From Oscillospiraceae bacterium (GTDB taxonomy: Bacteria; Bacillota; Clostridia; Oscillospirales; Oscillospiraceae), in the NCBI GenBank assembly GCA_020025715.1, contig JAHHRQ010000016.1:1-32884 (forward strand): 32,884 nt of DNA. Direction: 5' to 3'. The notes under the pieces are model-generated. The model made no database searches. It was not told the origin of the DNA and saw only the letters and a list, made by a program, of their open reading frames with translations. Positions 7,258 through 13,549 of this stretch are shown in pieces; within the stretch, counting starts at the first letter, position 1; each line of letters begins with the position of its first letter. The position numbers were made by a program, and so were the translations under genes.

Positions 7258-7521
7258 TTATGCCATTTCGTTGAGCTTCTTGGTCATTGCAGAAACTTTA
7301 TGAGCTGCATTGTTCTTATGAAGCAGATTCTTGCCGGCCGCACGGTCAACAGACTTAACAGCAACTTTATAGGCATTGACGGCTGTCTCGCGGTTGCCTT
7401 CGGCAACAGCTGCGTCAAACTTTTTCATGTTGGTCTTGAGCTCGGTCTTCTCAGCCTTGTTCTTTGCTCTGAGCTGCTTGGACTTTACGTCTCTCTTTGC
7501 AGAAGATTTGATGTTTGCCAT
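7258..7521 (-). CDS. rpsT: 30S ribosomal protein S20
   Basis: The 87-residue, very basic, helical protein (MANIKSSAKRDVKSKQLRAK at the start) matches S20, which binds 16S rRNA and helps assemble the small subunit. Length and N-terminus are standard. The leader has a long GGAGGAGG-type ribosome-binding site. It is a single-gene unit with its own promoter and terminator, divergent from gpr; S20 is known to regulate its own translation in other bacteria. Confidence 0.96.
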   Translation of the reverse strand: MANIKSSAKRDVKSKQLRAKNKAEKTELKTNMKKFDAAVAEGNRETAVNAYKVAVKSVDRAAGKNLLHKNNAAHKVSAMTKKLNEMA

Positions 7522-7576
7522 ATTTCAATCGCCACCTCCTCCTATAAGTTTGAGTTAAGATAACTCGCATTTAGGG

Positions 7577-7605
7577 ATTATAACAAAGTTTCTCTTGAAA
7601 ATCAA
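7577..7605 (-). promoter_or_regulatory. Sigma-A promoter of rpsT
   Basis: On the minus strand TTGATT (7605-7600), a 17-base spacer and a perfect TATAAT (7582-7577) lie about 55 bases upstream of the rpsT start. The strength suits a ribosomal protein gene. Confidence 0.82.
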
Positions 7606-7701
7606 GCACTTTTTCAAAAAAACTTATATTTTTTTCTCCTTGCTGTCAATAATATTTTCGGAACTTAAAAACTACAATATATAGGCAGGAGGAGCGCGTA
7701 A

Positions 7702-8562
7702 ATGTCAATATATGGAAGAACGGATTTAGCCGTCGAAGCACAGAATTTAAGCCTGAAAAATGCAGGTGAATTTACCAAAATAAAAGGTGTAAAAGCAAGG
7801 AGAGAAACAAGCGGCGGAATTGAGCTTTCCACCGTTGAAATTTTAAATAATGAAGGAGCAGAGGCAATAGGAAAACCTATAGGCAAATATTACACTATGC
7901 AGATAGGGGAGAGGTTTGAGAGAGGAGCCGATATTTTTTCTTCTGCCGTGTCTACTCTTTCTCAGCTGATTAGAAACTGTATTCCATTAAATAAATCATC
8001 AGTCTATCTTATTGCTGCGCTGGGAAATCCCGATATTACTCCCGATGCACTGGGTTCCATTGCCGCGTCCAATATTATTGTAACTCAACACCTTAAAAAG
8101 ACTATGCCTGAGGAATTCAAAAATTTTTCTACTACTATGCTGTGCCGCACCGGAGTTCTGGGGACTACGGGAATTGAAAGCGCGGCTCAGATAAAATCAC
8201 TGTGCGAAAGATTTAATCCTGACTGCGTTATTGCAGTCGATGCTTTAGCAGGTATGGAGCTTAACAGACTGTGTCATTCCTTTCAGGTAAGCAGCAGCGG
8301 AATTTCTCCCGGTTCCGGTGTAGGGAATAACAGACAGGAGCTTTCAATGCAGAGTTTAGGTGTGCCGGTGGTTGCGGTTGGTGTTCCCACTGTTATCGAT
8401 GCCGCAGTTTATTCCGATGCGCCGGAGCTTCGGGGAATGTTTGTTACACCAAGAGATATTGATTCATCTGTCAGAGCAGCCGGTAAACTTATAGGCTATG
8501 GAATAAACATGGCTTTGCACCCTATGCTCAGCACTGAGGATATAGATATGCTTGTTGGCTGA
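7702..8562 (+). CDS. gpr: GPR germination protease
   Basis: GPR is the spore endopeptidase that degrades small acid-soluble spore proteins at germination. The protein has the conserved RTDLAVE start (residues 6-12), TPDALG (Asp115) and IAVDALA (Asp180), which correspond to the two aspartates thought to be catalytic, plus TGVLGTTGIE and GVPTVIDA. At 286 residues it is clearly shorter than the ~370-residue Bacillus enzyme: only five residues precede RTDLAVE, where Bacillus has a propeptide of about 15, and the long segment after GVPTVIDA is shortened. AGGAGG lies nine bases before ATG 7702. The upstream CAATATA is close to a sigma-G -10 (CATWHTA), but no -35 was found. It is transcribed toward oriC and followed by the parS cluster. 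Confidence 0.93.
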   Translation: MSIYGRTDLAVEAQNLSLKNAGEFTKIKGVKARRETSGGIELSTVEILNNEGAEAIGKPIGKYYTMQIGERFERGADIFSSAVSTLSQLIRNCIPLNKSSVYLIAALGNPDITPDALGSIAASNIIVTQHLKKTMPEEFKNFSTTMLCRTGVLGTTGIESAAQIKSLCERFNPDCVIAVDALAGMELNRLCHSFQVSSSGISPGSGVGNNRQELSMQSLGVPVVAVGVPTVIDAAVYSDAPELRGMFVTPRDIDSSVRAAGKLIGYGINMALHPMLSTEDIDMLVG

Positions 8563-8565
8563 AAA

Positions 8566-8581
8566 TGTTTCATGTGAAACA
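8566..8581. promoter_or_regulatory. parS site 1
   Basis: TGTTTCATGTGAAACA, one base from the perfect palindrome (core CATGTG instead of CACGTG). Flanking A4/T4 extends the symmetry to 24 bp. It begins four bases after the gpr stop codon. Confidence 0.88.
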
Positions 8582-8605
8582 TTTTCTAAAACTCTGCTCG
8601 GTGCA

Positions 8606-8621
8606 TGTTTCACGTGAAACA
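8606..8621. promoter_or_regulatory. parS site 2 (perfect palindrome)
   Basis: TGTTTCACGTGAAACA, a perfect match to the canonical parS sequence of many bacteria, extended by A/T to an 18-bp palindrome. Confidence 0.95.
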
Positions 8622-8643
8622 TCCAAACTTGTCGCGAAACAAA

Positions 8644-8659
8644 GGTTTCACGTGAAACC
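8644..8659. promoter_or_regulatory. parS site 3
   Basis: GGTTTCACGTGAAACC: the 14-bp core is canonical and perfectly palindromic, but the outermost T/A pair is replaced by G/C. Confidence 0.85.
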
Positions 8660-8681
8660 ACTGACTGAGTTGCTCTGAAAT

Positions 8682-8697
8682 TGTTTCACGTGAAACG
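8682..8697. promoter_or_regulatory. parS site 4
   Basis: TGTTTCACGTGAAACG, 15 of 16 bases canonical; only the last base differs. Confidence 0.88.
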
Positions 8698-8731
8698 TCC
8701 TCTGTTAAACACATGAACATGTTCACTGTAA

Positions 8732-8747
8732 TGTTTCATGTGAAACA
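8732..8747. promoter_or_regulatory. parS site 5
   Basis: TGTTTCATGTGAAACA, identical to site 1, with core CATGTG. Confidence 0.88.
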
Positions 8748-8781
8748 TTTACAAATAAAAAAACGAAAGAAAAACATAAAA

Positions 8782-8797
8782 TGTTTCATGTGAAACA
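8782..8797. promoter_or_regulatory. parS site 6, abutting the parA promoter
   Basis: TGTTTCATGTGAAACA, identical to sites 1 and 5. Its last base is directly followed by the -35 hexamer of the parA promoter, so ParB bound here should affect RNA polymerase binding. Confidence 0.88.
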
Positions 8798-8826
8798 TTG
8801 AAAAAGCTCTCTTTAACTGATATAAT
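8798..8826 (+). promoter_or_regulatory. Sigma-A promoter of parA-parB-serS
   Basis: TTGAAA (8798-8803), 17 bases, then a perfect TATAAT (8821-8826). Transcription should start near 8833, about 43 bases before the parA ATG. It touches parS site 6, which suggests autoregulation by ParB. Confidence 0.85.
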
Positions 8827-8875
8827 AGCCGAGATGAAAGAAATACTGCGCTGATTTTACGATAGGAGAGTGAAA

Positions 8876-9637
8876 ATGGCCAAAACAATCGCAATCGCAA
8901 ACCAGAAAGGCGGCGTAGGAAAAACCACCACCTGCGTTAATCTCTGCGCTGCTCTGTCTATGAAAGGCAAGCGAACTCTGCTTGTAGACTGCGACCCTCA
9001 GGGTAACGGCAGTTCAGGAATGGGCGTTGCAAAATCTCAGCGTCCCAACACCTACGACATTTTAATAAACGGCGCTCAGGCAGCAGACTGTGTTGTACAT
9101 ACAGATTACGGTGATGTTATTCCTACCGGAAAAGAACTGGCCGCTGCATCAGTAGAACTTATAGACTCCGCAAAAAGAGAATATGTTCTGAAAAATGCTC
9201 TGATGAGTCTGTACAGTGATTACGACTACATTCTGCTTGACTGCCCTCCTTCACTGGAGCTTTTAACCGTAAACGCATTGGTAGCAGCAGACAGTGTGAT
9301 AATTCCCATGCAGTGTGAGTATTACGCACTTGAAGGAATTGTAGACTTAATAAACAGTATCAAAATGTGCAATAAACACCTGAACAAGCACCTTGATATT
9401 GAAGGAATTGTGCTGACAATGTACGATTCCAGAACAAATCTCACAATTCAGGTTGCAAATGAGCTGAGAAAGTTCCTTAAAGGCAAGGTCTACGACACCG
9501 TCATTCCCAGAAGCGTCCGTATCTCCGAAGCTCCCAGCCATGGTATACCGGGCGTTGTATACGACAAATACAATAAGGGCAGTAAGGGATATATGGCTTT
9601 AGCGGATGAATTTATCCGCAGGTCAGAGGAGAATTAA
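8876..9637 (+). CDS. parA: Chromosome-partitioning ATPase ParA/Soj
   Basis: ParA (Soj) is the DNA-binding ATPase that works with ParB and parS in origin segregation and, in Bacillus, also regulates DnaA. The 253-residue protein has the deviant Walker A KGGVGKTT (residues 11-18), the Walker A' region (LLVDCDPQGN) and Walker B (YDYILLDCPPS). I chose ATG 8876, with AGGAG seven bases upstream; a GTG at 8870 is too close to that site. It is first in a unit with parB (9-base gap) and serS. Confidence 0.96.
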   Translation: MAKTIAIANQKGGVGKTTTCVNLCAALSMKGKRTLLVDCDPQGNGSSGMGVAKSQRPNTYDILINGAQAADCVVHTDYGDVIPTGKELAAASVELIDSAKREYVLKNALMSLYSDYDYILLDCPPSLELLTVNALVAADSVIIPMQCEYYALEGIVDLINSIKMCNKHLNKHLDIEGIVLTMYDSRTNLTIQVANELRKFLKGKVYDTVIPRSVRISEAPSHGIPGVVYDKYNKGSKGYMALADEFIRRSEEN

Positions 9638-9646
9638 GGAGGTAAA

Positions 9647-10516
9647 ATGTCAGCTAAAGAGAAAAAAGGTCTCGGAGTAGGTCTTGACATACTTTTCGGC
9701 GGAGATGACTACGAGGACGAAGCCGACTCAGAACTTTTAAATCTGCCTATAAGCAAGGTAGAACCTAATAAAGAACAGCCGAGAGAATATTTTGACGAGA
9801 AAGCTTTGCAGGATCTGGCAGATTCCATTGCACAATACGGACTTATTCAGCCTGTTGTTGCAAGACGTCTTGACAGCGGCTACTATCAGATTATTGCAGG
9901 TGAGCGCCGCTGGAGAGCATCACGCATTGCCGGTCTTACAGAAATTCCCGTTAGAGTTATAAAAGCAGATGATCGTCGCACCGCCGAGCTTGCACTGGTG
10001 GAAAATCTCCAGAGAGAGGACTTAAATCCCATTGAAGAAGCAAAGGGATACAAAAGTCTCATAGACGAATACGGTCTTACTCAGGAAGAAGCCGCAAAAA
10101 GCGTGGGTCGTTCCCGTCCCGCAATTACAAATTCCCTGAGACTTTTAAGTCTTACCAAGGAAGTTATAAGTCTGGTTGAAATAGGGGAGCTTTCCGCCGG
10201 ACACGCCAGAGCACTTATCCCCATAGAAGACAGCGAAAAGCAGCTGAAAGCTGCCCATGAAGTAATAAAAAAAGGCCTTTCAGTGAGAAAAACCGAAAGA
10301 CTTGCAGCAAATATACTTAAAGAAAAGCCGGAAGAACCTGAATTTGTCTCAAATGAAATAAATGTAGACTATGCAGCTGAAATTTCATCCGAGCTTTCCG
10401 GAATTTTAGGCAGAAAAGTAAAACTTACCGAGGGCAGAAGAACCGGTAAGATTGAAATTGAATTTTACGGTGCAGATGACAGGGAAGCGCTGATAAATGC
10501 ACTGAAGAAAATATGA
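9647..10516 (+). CDS. parB: Chromosome-partitioning protein ParB/Spo0J
   Basis: ParB is the CTP-dependent clamp that loads at parS, spreads along DNA and recruits SMC. The 289-residue protein has the N-terminal CTPase domain with GERRWRAS and ENLQREDL motifs, a helix-turn-helix (TQEEAAKSVGRSRPAITN) that reads parS, and a C-terminal dimerisation region. Its start has AAGGAGG overlapping the parA stop region. The six parS sites next door fit a canonical ParB rather than the paralogue Noc, for which I see no ATTTCCCGGGAAAT-type site. Confidence 0.96.
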   Translation: MSAKEKKGLGVGLDILFGGDDYEDEADSELLNLPISKVEPNKEQPREYFDEKALQDLADSIAQYGLIQPVVARRLDSGYYQIIAGERRWRASRIAGLTEIPVRVIKADDRRTAELALVENLQREDLNPIEEAKGYKSLIDEYGLTQEEAAKSVGRSRPAITNSLRLLSLTKEVISLVEIGELSAGHARALIPIEDSEKQLKAAHEVIKKGLSVRKTERLAANILKEKPEEPEFVSNEINVDYAAEISSELSGILGRKVKLTEGRRTGKIEIEFYGADDREALINALKKI

Positions 10517-10533
10517 ATTAGGAGTAAATATCA

Positions 10534-11838
10534 ATGCTTGACATTAAATTTGTAAGGGAAAACCCCGAAATTGTTAAGGAAAACATAAGAAAAAAGTTTC
10601 AGGACGCAAAACTGCCTATGGTAGACAGAGTTCTGGAGCTTGACGAAAAAAACAGAGCCGCTATTACCGAGGCAAGCACCCTTCGCGCATCCAGAAATAC
10701 CCTTTCCAAGCAGATCGGTATGCTGATGGGTCAGGCAAAGAAAGACCCTTCCAAACTGGAAGAAGCTGAAAAAGTTAAAGCTCAGGTCAAGGCAAATGCC
10801 GACAGACTGGCAGAACTCGAAAAACTTGAAGAGGAATATGCAGCTGAAATTCATAAGCTGATGATGAATATTCCCAATATCATCGACCCCAGCGTTCCTA
10901 TCGGCCCCGATGACAGCGCAAACGTTGAAGTTCAGCGCTTCGGTGAGCCCGTTGTCCCCGATTATGAAATTCCTTACCACACTGAAATCATGGAAAGCCT
11001 TAACGGCGTTGACATGGATGCCGCAGGCAGAGTTTCCGGCAACGGTTTCTACTACCTGATGGGCGATATTGCAAGACTTCACTCCGCAGTTCTGGCATAT
11101 GCAAGAGATTTTATGATAAATAAAGGCTTTACCTACTGCATTCCTCCCTTTATGATACACGGAAATGTAGTTGAAGGCGTTATGAGCCAGACCGATATGG
11201 ACGCAATGATGTACAAAATCGAAGGTGAGGATCTTTACCTGATCGGTACCTCCGAGCACTCCATGATTGGTAAATTTATCGACCAGATTATCCCCGAAAG
11301 CAGCCTTCCCCAGACTCTCACCAGCTATTCTCCCTGCTTCCGCAAGGAAAAAGGCGCTCACGGCATAGAGGAGAGAGGCGTATACCGCATCCACCAGTTC
11401 GAAAAGCAGGAAATGATCGTTGTCTGCAAGCCCGAGGATTCTATGGACTGGTACGAAAAAATGTGGCGCTACTCCGTTGAGCTGTTCAGAAGTATGGAAA
11501 TTCCCGTGCGCCAGCTTGAATGCTGCTCCGGCGACCTGGCTGATCTTAAGGTTAAATCCTGCGATATTGAGGCTTGGAGCCCCAGACAGCAGAAATATTT
11601 TGAGGTCTGCTCCTGCTCCAACCTCGGTGATGCTCAGGCAAGACGCCTTAAAATGCGCGTAAAAGGCGCCGACGGCAAGACTTATCTGCCTCACACCCTT
11701 AATAACACCGTTGTCGCTCCCCCCAGAATGCTCATCGCATTCCTTGAAAACCACCTTCAGGCCGACGGCAGCGTCATCATTCCCGAAGTTCTCCAGCCTT
11801 ACATGGGCGGAACTAAGGTTCTGGTACCTAAAAAGTGA
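10534..11838 (+). CDS. serS: Seryl-tRNA synthetase
   Basis: The 434-residue class II synthetase charges tRNA-Ser. An N-terminal coiled-coil arm (residues about 30-105) that grips the tRNA long arm is followed by the catalytic domain with motif 2 (FRKEKGAHG ... RIHQFEKQEM). Motif 3 reads NNTVVAPPRMLIAFLEN instead of the more usual NGSGLAVGRTLVAILEN, but the key Arg and Glu remain, so this is a sequence variant rather than a broken enzyme. TAGGAG lies nine bases before ATG 10534, and the gene begins 17 bases after parB, so it appears co-transcribed with the partition genes. The unit ends at a terminator just downstream. Confidence 0.96.
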   Translation: MLDIKFVRENPEIVKENIRKKFQDAKLPMVDRVLELDEKNRAAITEASTLRASRNTLSKQIGMLMGQAKKDPSKLEEAEKVKAQVKANADRLAELEKLEEEYAAEIHKLMMNIPNIIDPSVPIGPDDSANVEVQRFGEPVVPDYEIPYHTEIMESLNGVDMDAAGRVSGNGFYYLMGDIARLHSAVLAYARDFMINKGFTYCIPPFMIHGNVVEGVMSQTDMDAMMYKIEGEDLYLIGTSEHSMIGKFIDQIIPESSLPQTLTSYSPCFRKEKGAHGIEERGVYRIHQFEKQEMIVVCKPEDSMDWYEKMWRYSVELFRSMEIPVRQLECCSGDLADLKVKSCDIEAWSPRQQKYFEVCSCSNLGDAQARRLKMRVKGADGKTYLPHTLNNTVVAPPRMLIAFLENHLQADGSVIIPEVLQPYMGGTKVLVPKK

Positions 11839-11854
11839 TTTTTTAAGCTATTTT

Positions 11855-11884
11855 AAGCAGGCTCTTAACGGGCCTGCTTTTTTT
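11855..11884 (+). terminator. Terminator of the parA-parB-serS unit
   Basis: AAGCAGGC (11855-11862) pairs with GCCTGCTT (11872-11879) across a nine-base loop and runs into a tract of T. It separates serS from the dnaA promoter. Confidence 0.85.
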
Positions 11885-11918
11885 ATATACAGAGAGTATT
11901 CTATATTATATTTATATC

Positions 11919-11947
11919 TTGCAAAATAAAGGTTTTTTTGGTATAAT
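11919..11947 (+). promoter_or_regulatory. Sigma-A promoter of dnaA
   Basis: TTGCAA (11919-11924), a 17-base spacer and a perfect TATAAT (11942-11947) lie 40 bases before the dnaA ATG. I see no good DnaA box next to it, so the usual DnaA autorepression site is not evident here; TTATATACA at 11883-11891 is two bases off. Confidence 0.82.
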
Positions 11948-11987
11948 CATTAAGTTAGGAATACTATATATATGTGAGGTAAAGGGT

Positions 11988-13295
11988 ATGAACTCTATAA
12001 ATGATATATGGGATGAAATAATAAAAATACTCTCCAAAGAGCTTACCCCAACAGCCATAACCACATGGTTTTCAGACTGTGAGGCAGTAGAAATAGAAGA
12101 CTGCCGTCTGGTCCTCCATACAAGCAATGACTTTAAGCGGAGTATTATAGTCTCCCGCTTCGGAGACAGTATCAAATCCGCTTTATACGATTTGTTTGCC
12201 ACTGAATTTGAGCTGATGGTTCTGGCAGGGGATGAAATTAACGAATATTCAACTGAAAAGAAGGAAGAAAACAGTCTGCCGGAGATGGATGGATACACCT
12301 TTGACAGATTTATAGTGGGTGCATCAAATAAGTTTGCTCATGCTGCGGCTATCGCAGTTTCCGAAAATCCGGGTAAAATCTATAACCCCCTTTTCATTTA
12401 CGGTAACTCAGGTCTGGGTAAAACCCATTTGCTGCTGGCAATAGGACAGGCTATCCATGAAAAGGACCCAAATAAGAAAATATCCTATATTAAGGGCGAT
12501 GAATTCACAAACCAGCTGATTAAATCCATTAAAGACGGTACCGGTGAGGAATTCAGGCATAAATACAGAAATGTTGAGCTGTTTCTGGTGGACGATATTC
12601 AGTTTATCGCCGGTAAACAGCAGACTCAGAACGAGTTTTTCCATACCTTCAATAACATATATGAGGCGGGTCACCAGATAGTTATCACTTCCGACCGGCC
12701 TCCCCTTGAGATGTCTCTTTTGGATGACCGTCTCCGCACCCGTTTTGAAGGCGGACTTATGGCCGATATTGAACCCCCCGATCTTGAAACAAGAATGGCC
12801 ATTATCCGTAATAAAGCCGCCCAGCTGGGTATAATCTTATCAGATGATGCAGTTACCTATATTGCAGAAAATATTACTGCCAATATAAGACAGCTTGAAG
12901 GTGTTATTAAGCGTCTGACTGCTTATAAGGAAATTCTTGATGACGTAATTACCATAGATTCCGTGAAACGTGCCATTAAGGACGTTATAAGAATCGGTAC
13001 TTATATTCCTACCCCGGAAATCATCATCAAGGAATCCGCCAGATACTATTCTTTGGATGAAAGCGACCTGAGAGGCCAGAGCAGAGCCAAAAATACCGCC
13101 ACCGCACGTCAGGTGTCCATGTATCTTATGCGCTCTCTTACAAACCTTTCCCTCAAAGACATAGGCGCCGAATATGAAAACAGAAACCATGCCACCGTTT
13201 TGAGCTCTATACGCAAGATAGAAGACATGCTTAAAAACGACCCCAAAATGGCGGTTACGGTTCGCGATATAACCTCTAACATTAACTCCATGTGA
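11988..13295 (+). CDS. dnaA: Chromosomal replication initiator protein DnaA
   Basis: DnaA is the AAA+ ATPase that binds DnaA boxes and opens oriC. The 435-residue protein has a short domain I (residues about 1-80), a brief linker, an AAA+ core with Walker A GNSGLGKT (139-146) and Walker B LFLVDDIQF, and the domain IV DnaA-box-binding signature ENRNHATV near the end. I start it at ATG 11988 (GAGGT seven bases upstream); the in-frame upstream extension begins inside the promoter. It stands alone with its own promoter, after the serS terminator and before oriC. Confidence 0.97.
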   Translation: MNSINDIWDEIIKILSKELTPTAITTWFSDCEAVEIEDCRLVLHTSNDFKRSIIVSRFGDSIKSALYDLFATEFELMVLAGDEINEYSTEKKEENSLPEMDGYTFDRFIVGASNKFAHAAAIAVSENPGKIYNPLFIYGNSGLGKTHLLLAIGQAIHEKDPNKKISYIKGDEFTNQLIKSIKDGTGEEFRHKYRNVELFLVDDIQFIAGKQQTQNEFFHTFNNIYEAGHQIVITSDRPPLEMSLLDDRLRTRFEGGLMADIEPPDLETRMAIIRNKAAQLGIILSDDAVTYIAENITANIRQLEGVIKRLTAYKEILDDVITIDSVKRAIKDVIRIGTYIPTPEIIIKESARYYSLDESDLRGQSRAKNTATARQVSMYLMRSLTNLSLKDIGAEYENRNHATVLSSIRKIEDMLKNDPKMAVTVRDITSNINSM

Positions 13296-13420
13296 GTTAA
13301 ATTTTTTCAATAAAATTTTCAACATTTGCATGTGGGAAATTTGAAAGAAGTTTGTGGACAAGTTTTTTATCGACAGGGCTGTTAATAAGTCTGAAATATT
13401 CAACAAAATAATCCACAGTG

Positions 13421-13445
13421 AAAAGTCTTGATATACAAGGCTTTT
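13421..13445. repeat. Inverted repeat inside oriC, possible dnaA terminator
   Basis: AAAAGTCTTG (13421-13430) and CAAGGCTTTT (13436-13445) pair with one G-U wobble across ATATA. As RNA it would be a hairpin ending in UUUU about 125 bases after the dnaA stop, so it could end dnaA transcription inside oriC. It separates two DnaA-box-like sites. Confidence 0.45.
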
Positions 13446-13470
13446 CGAGGGTTTTCCACATAAAAATCTC

Positions 13471-13517
13471 CTACTACTAATACTACGAAAAAATTATTAT
13501 TTATATATTTATTATCC
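13471..13517 (+). other. DnaA-trio tract and AT-rich unwinding element
   Basis: CTACTACTAATACTAC (13471-13486) is a run of CTA/ATA triplets, i.e. 3'-GAT repeats on the other strand, beginning ten bases after the DnaA-box-like TTTTCCACA. It leads into about 30 bases that are almost only A and T. This order (box, spacer, trios, AT-rich DNA) is the basal unwinding module described for Bacillus, where DnaA moves from the box onto single-stranded trios. Confidence 0.78.
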
Positions 13518-13549
13518 TAAGTTTTTAAAAGTTCAGGGAGGAACGTTCA

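Larger units (their letters stand above)
8566..8797. repeat. Cluster of six parS centromere sites
   Basis: Six 16-bp sites matching TGTTTCACGTGAAACA or its close variants lie between gpr and parA at starts 8566, 8606, 8644, 8682, 8732 and 8782, i.e. with start-to-start distances of 40, 38, 38, 50 and 50 bases. parS is the loading site of ParB/Spo0J, whose gene is just downstream. The 313-base gap 8563-8875 contains nothing else but these sites, a degenerate copy (8626-8641, GTCGCGAAACA half), the palindrome TGAACATGTTCA (8714-8725) and the parA promoter. Confidence 0.93.
13296..13549. other. oriC: origin of replication in the dnaA-dnaN gap
   Basis: This 254-base non-coding gap has DnaA-box-like 9-mers at 13331-13339 (minus, two mismatches), 13353-13361 (TGTGGACAA, minus, one), 13367-13375 (TTATCGACA), 13409-13417 (TAATCCACA) and 13452-13460 (TTTTCCACA), each of the last three one base off TTATCCACA. 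A DnaA-trio tract and an AT-only stretch follow the last box. An inverted repeat (13421-13445) lies among the boxes. No box is a perfect match. The layout equals the dnaA-dnaN half of the Bacillus subtilis origin. I do not see a second box cluster upstream of dnaA. Confidence 0.9.

Noticed and set aside
7588..7603. Additional parS-like site in the rpsT promoter
   Set aside because: Only about 11 of 16 positions match, and the match overlaps promoter elements that explain the sequence.
10531..11754. A 407-codon open frame antisense to serS
   Set aside because: It mirrors serS codon by codon, has no ribosome-binding site or family resemblance, and similar long antisense frames occur opposite gyrB, gyrA, asnS, mfd and the ATPase gene. 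They arise from codon bias.
11883..11891. TTATATACA upstream of dnaA as a DnaA box
   Set aside because: Two mismatches to the consensus, alone, and embedded in the T-rich end of the serS terminator.
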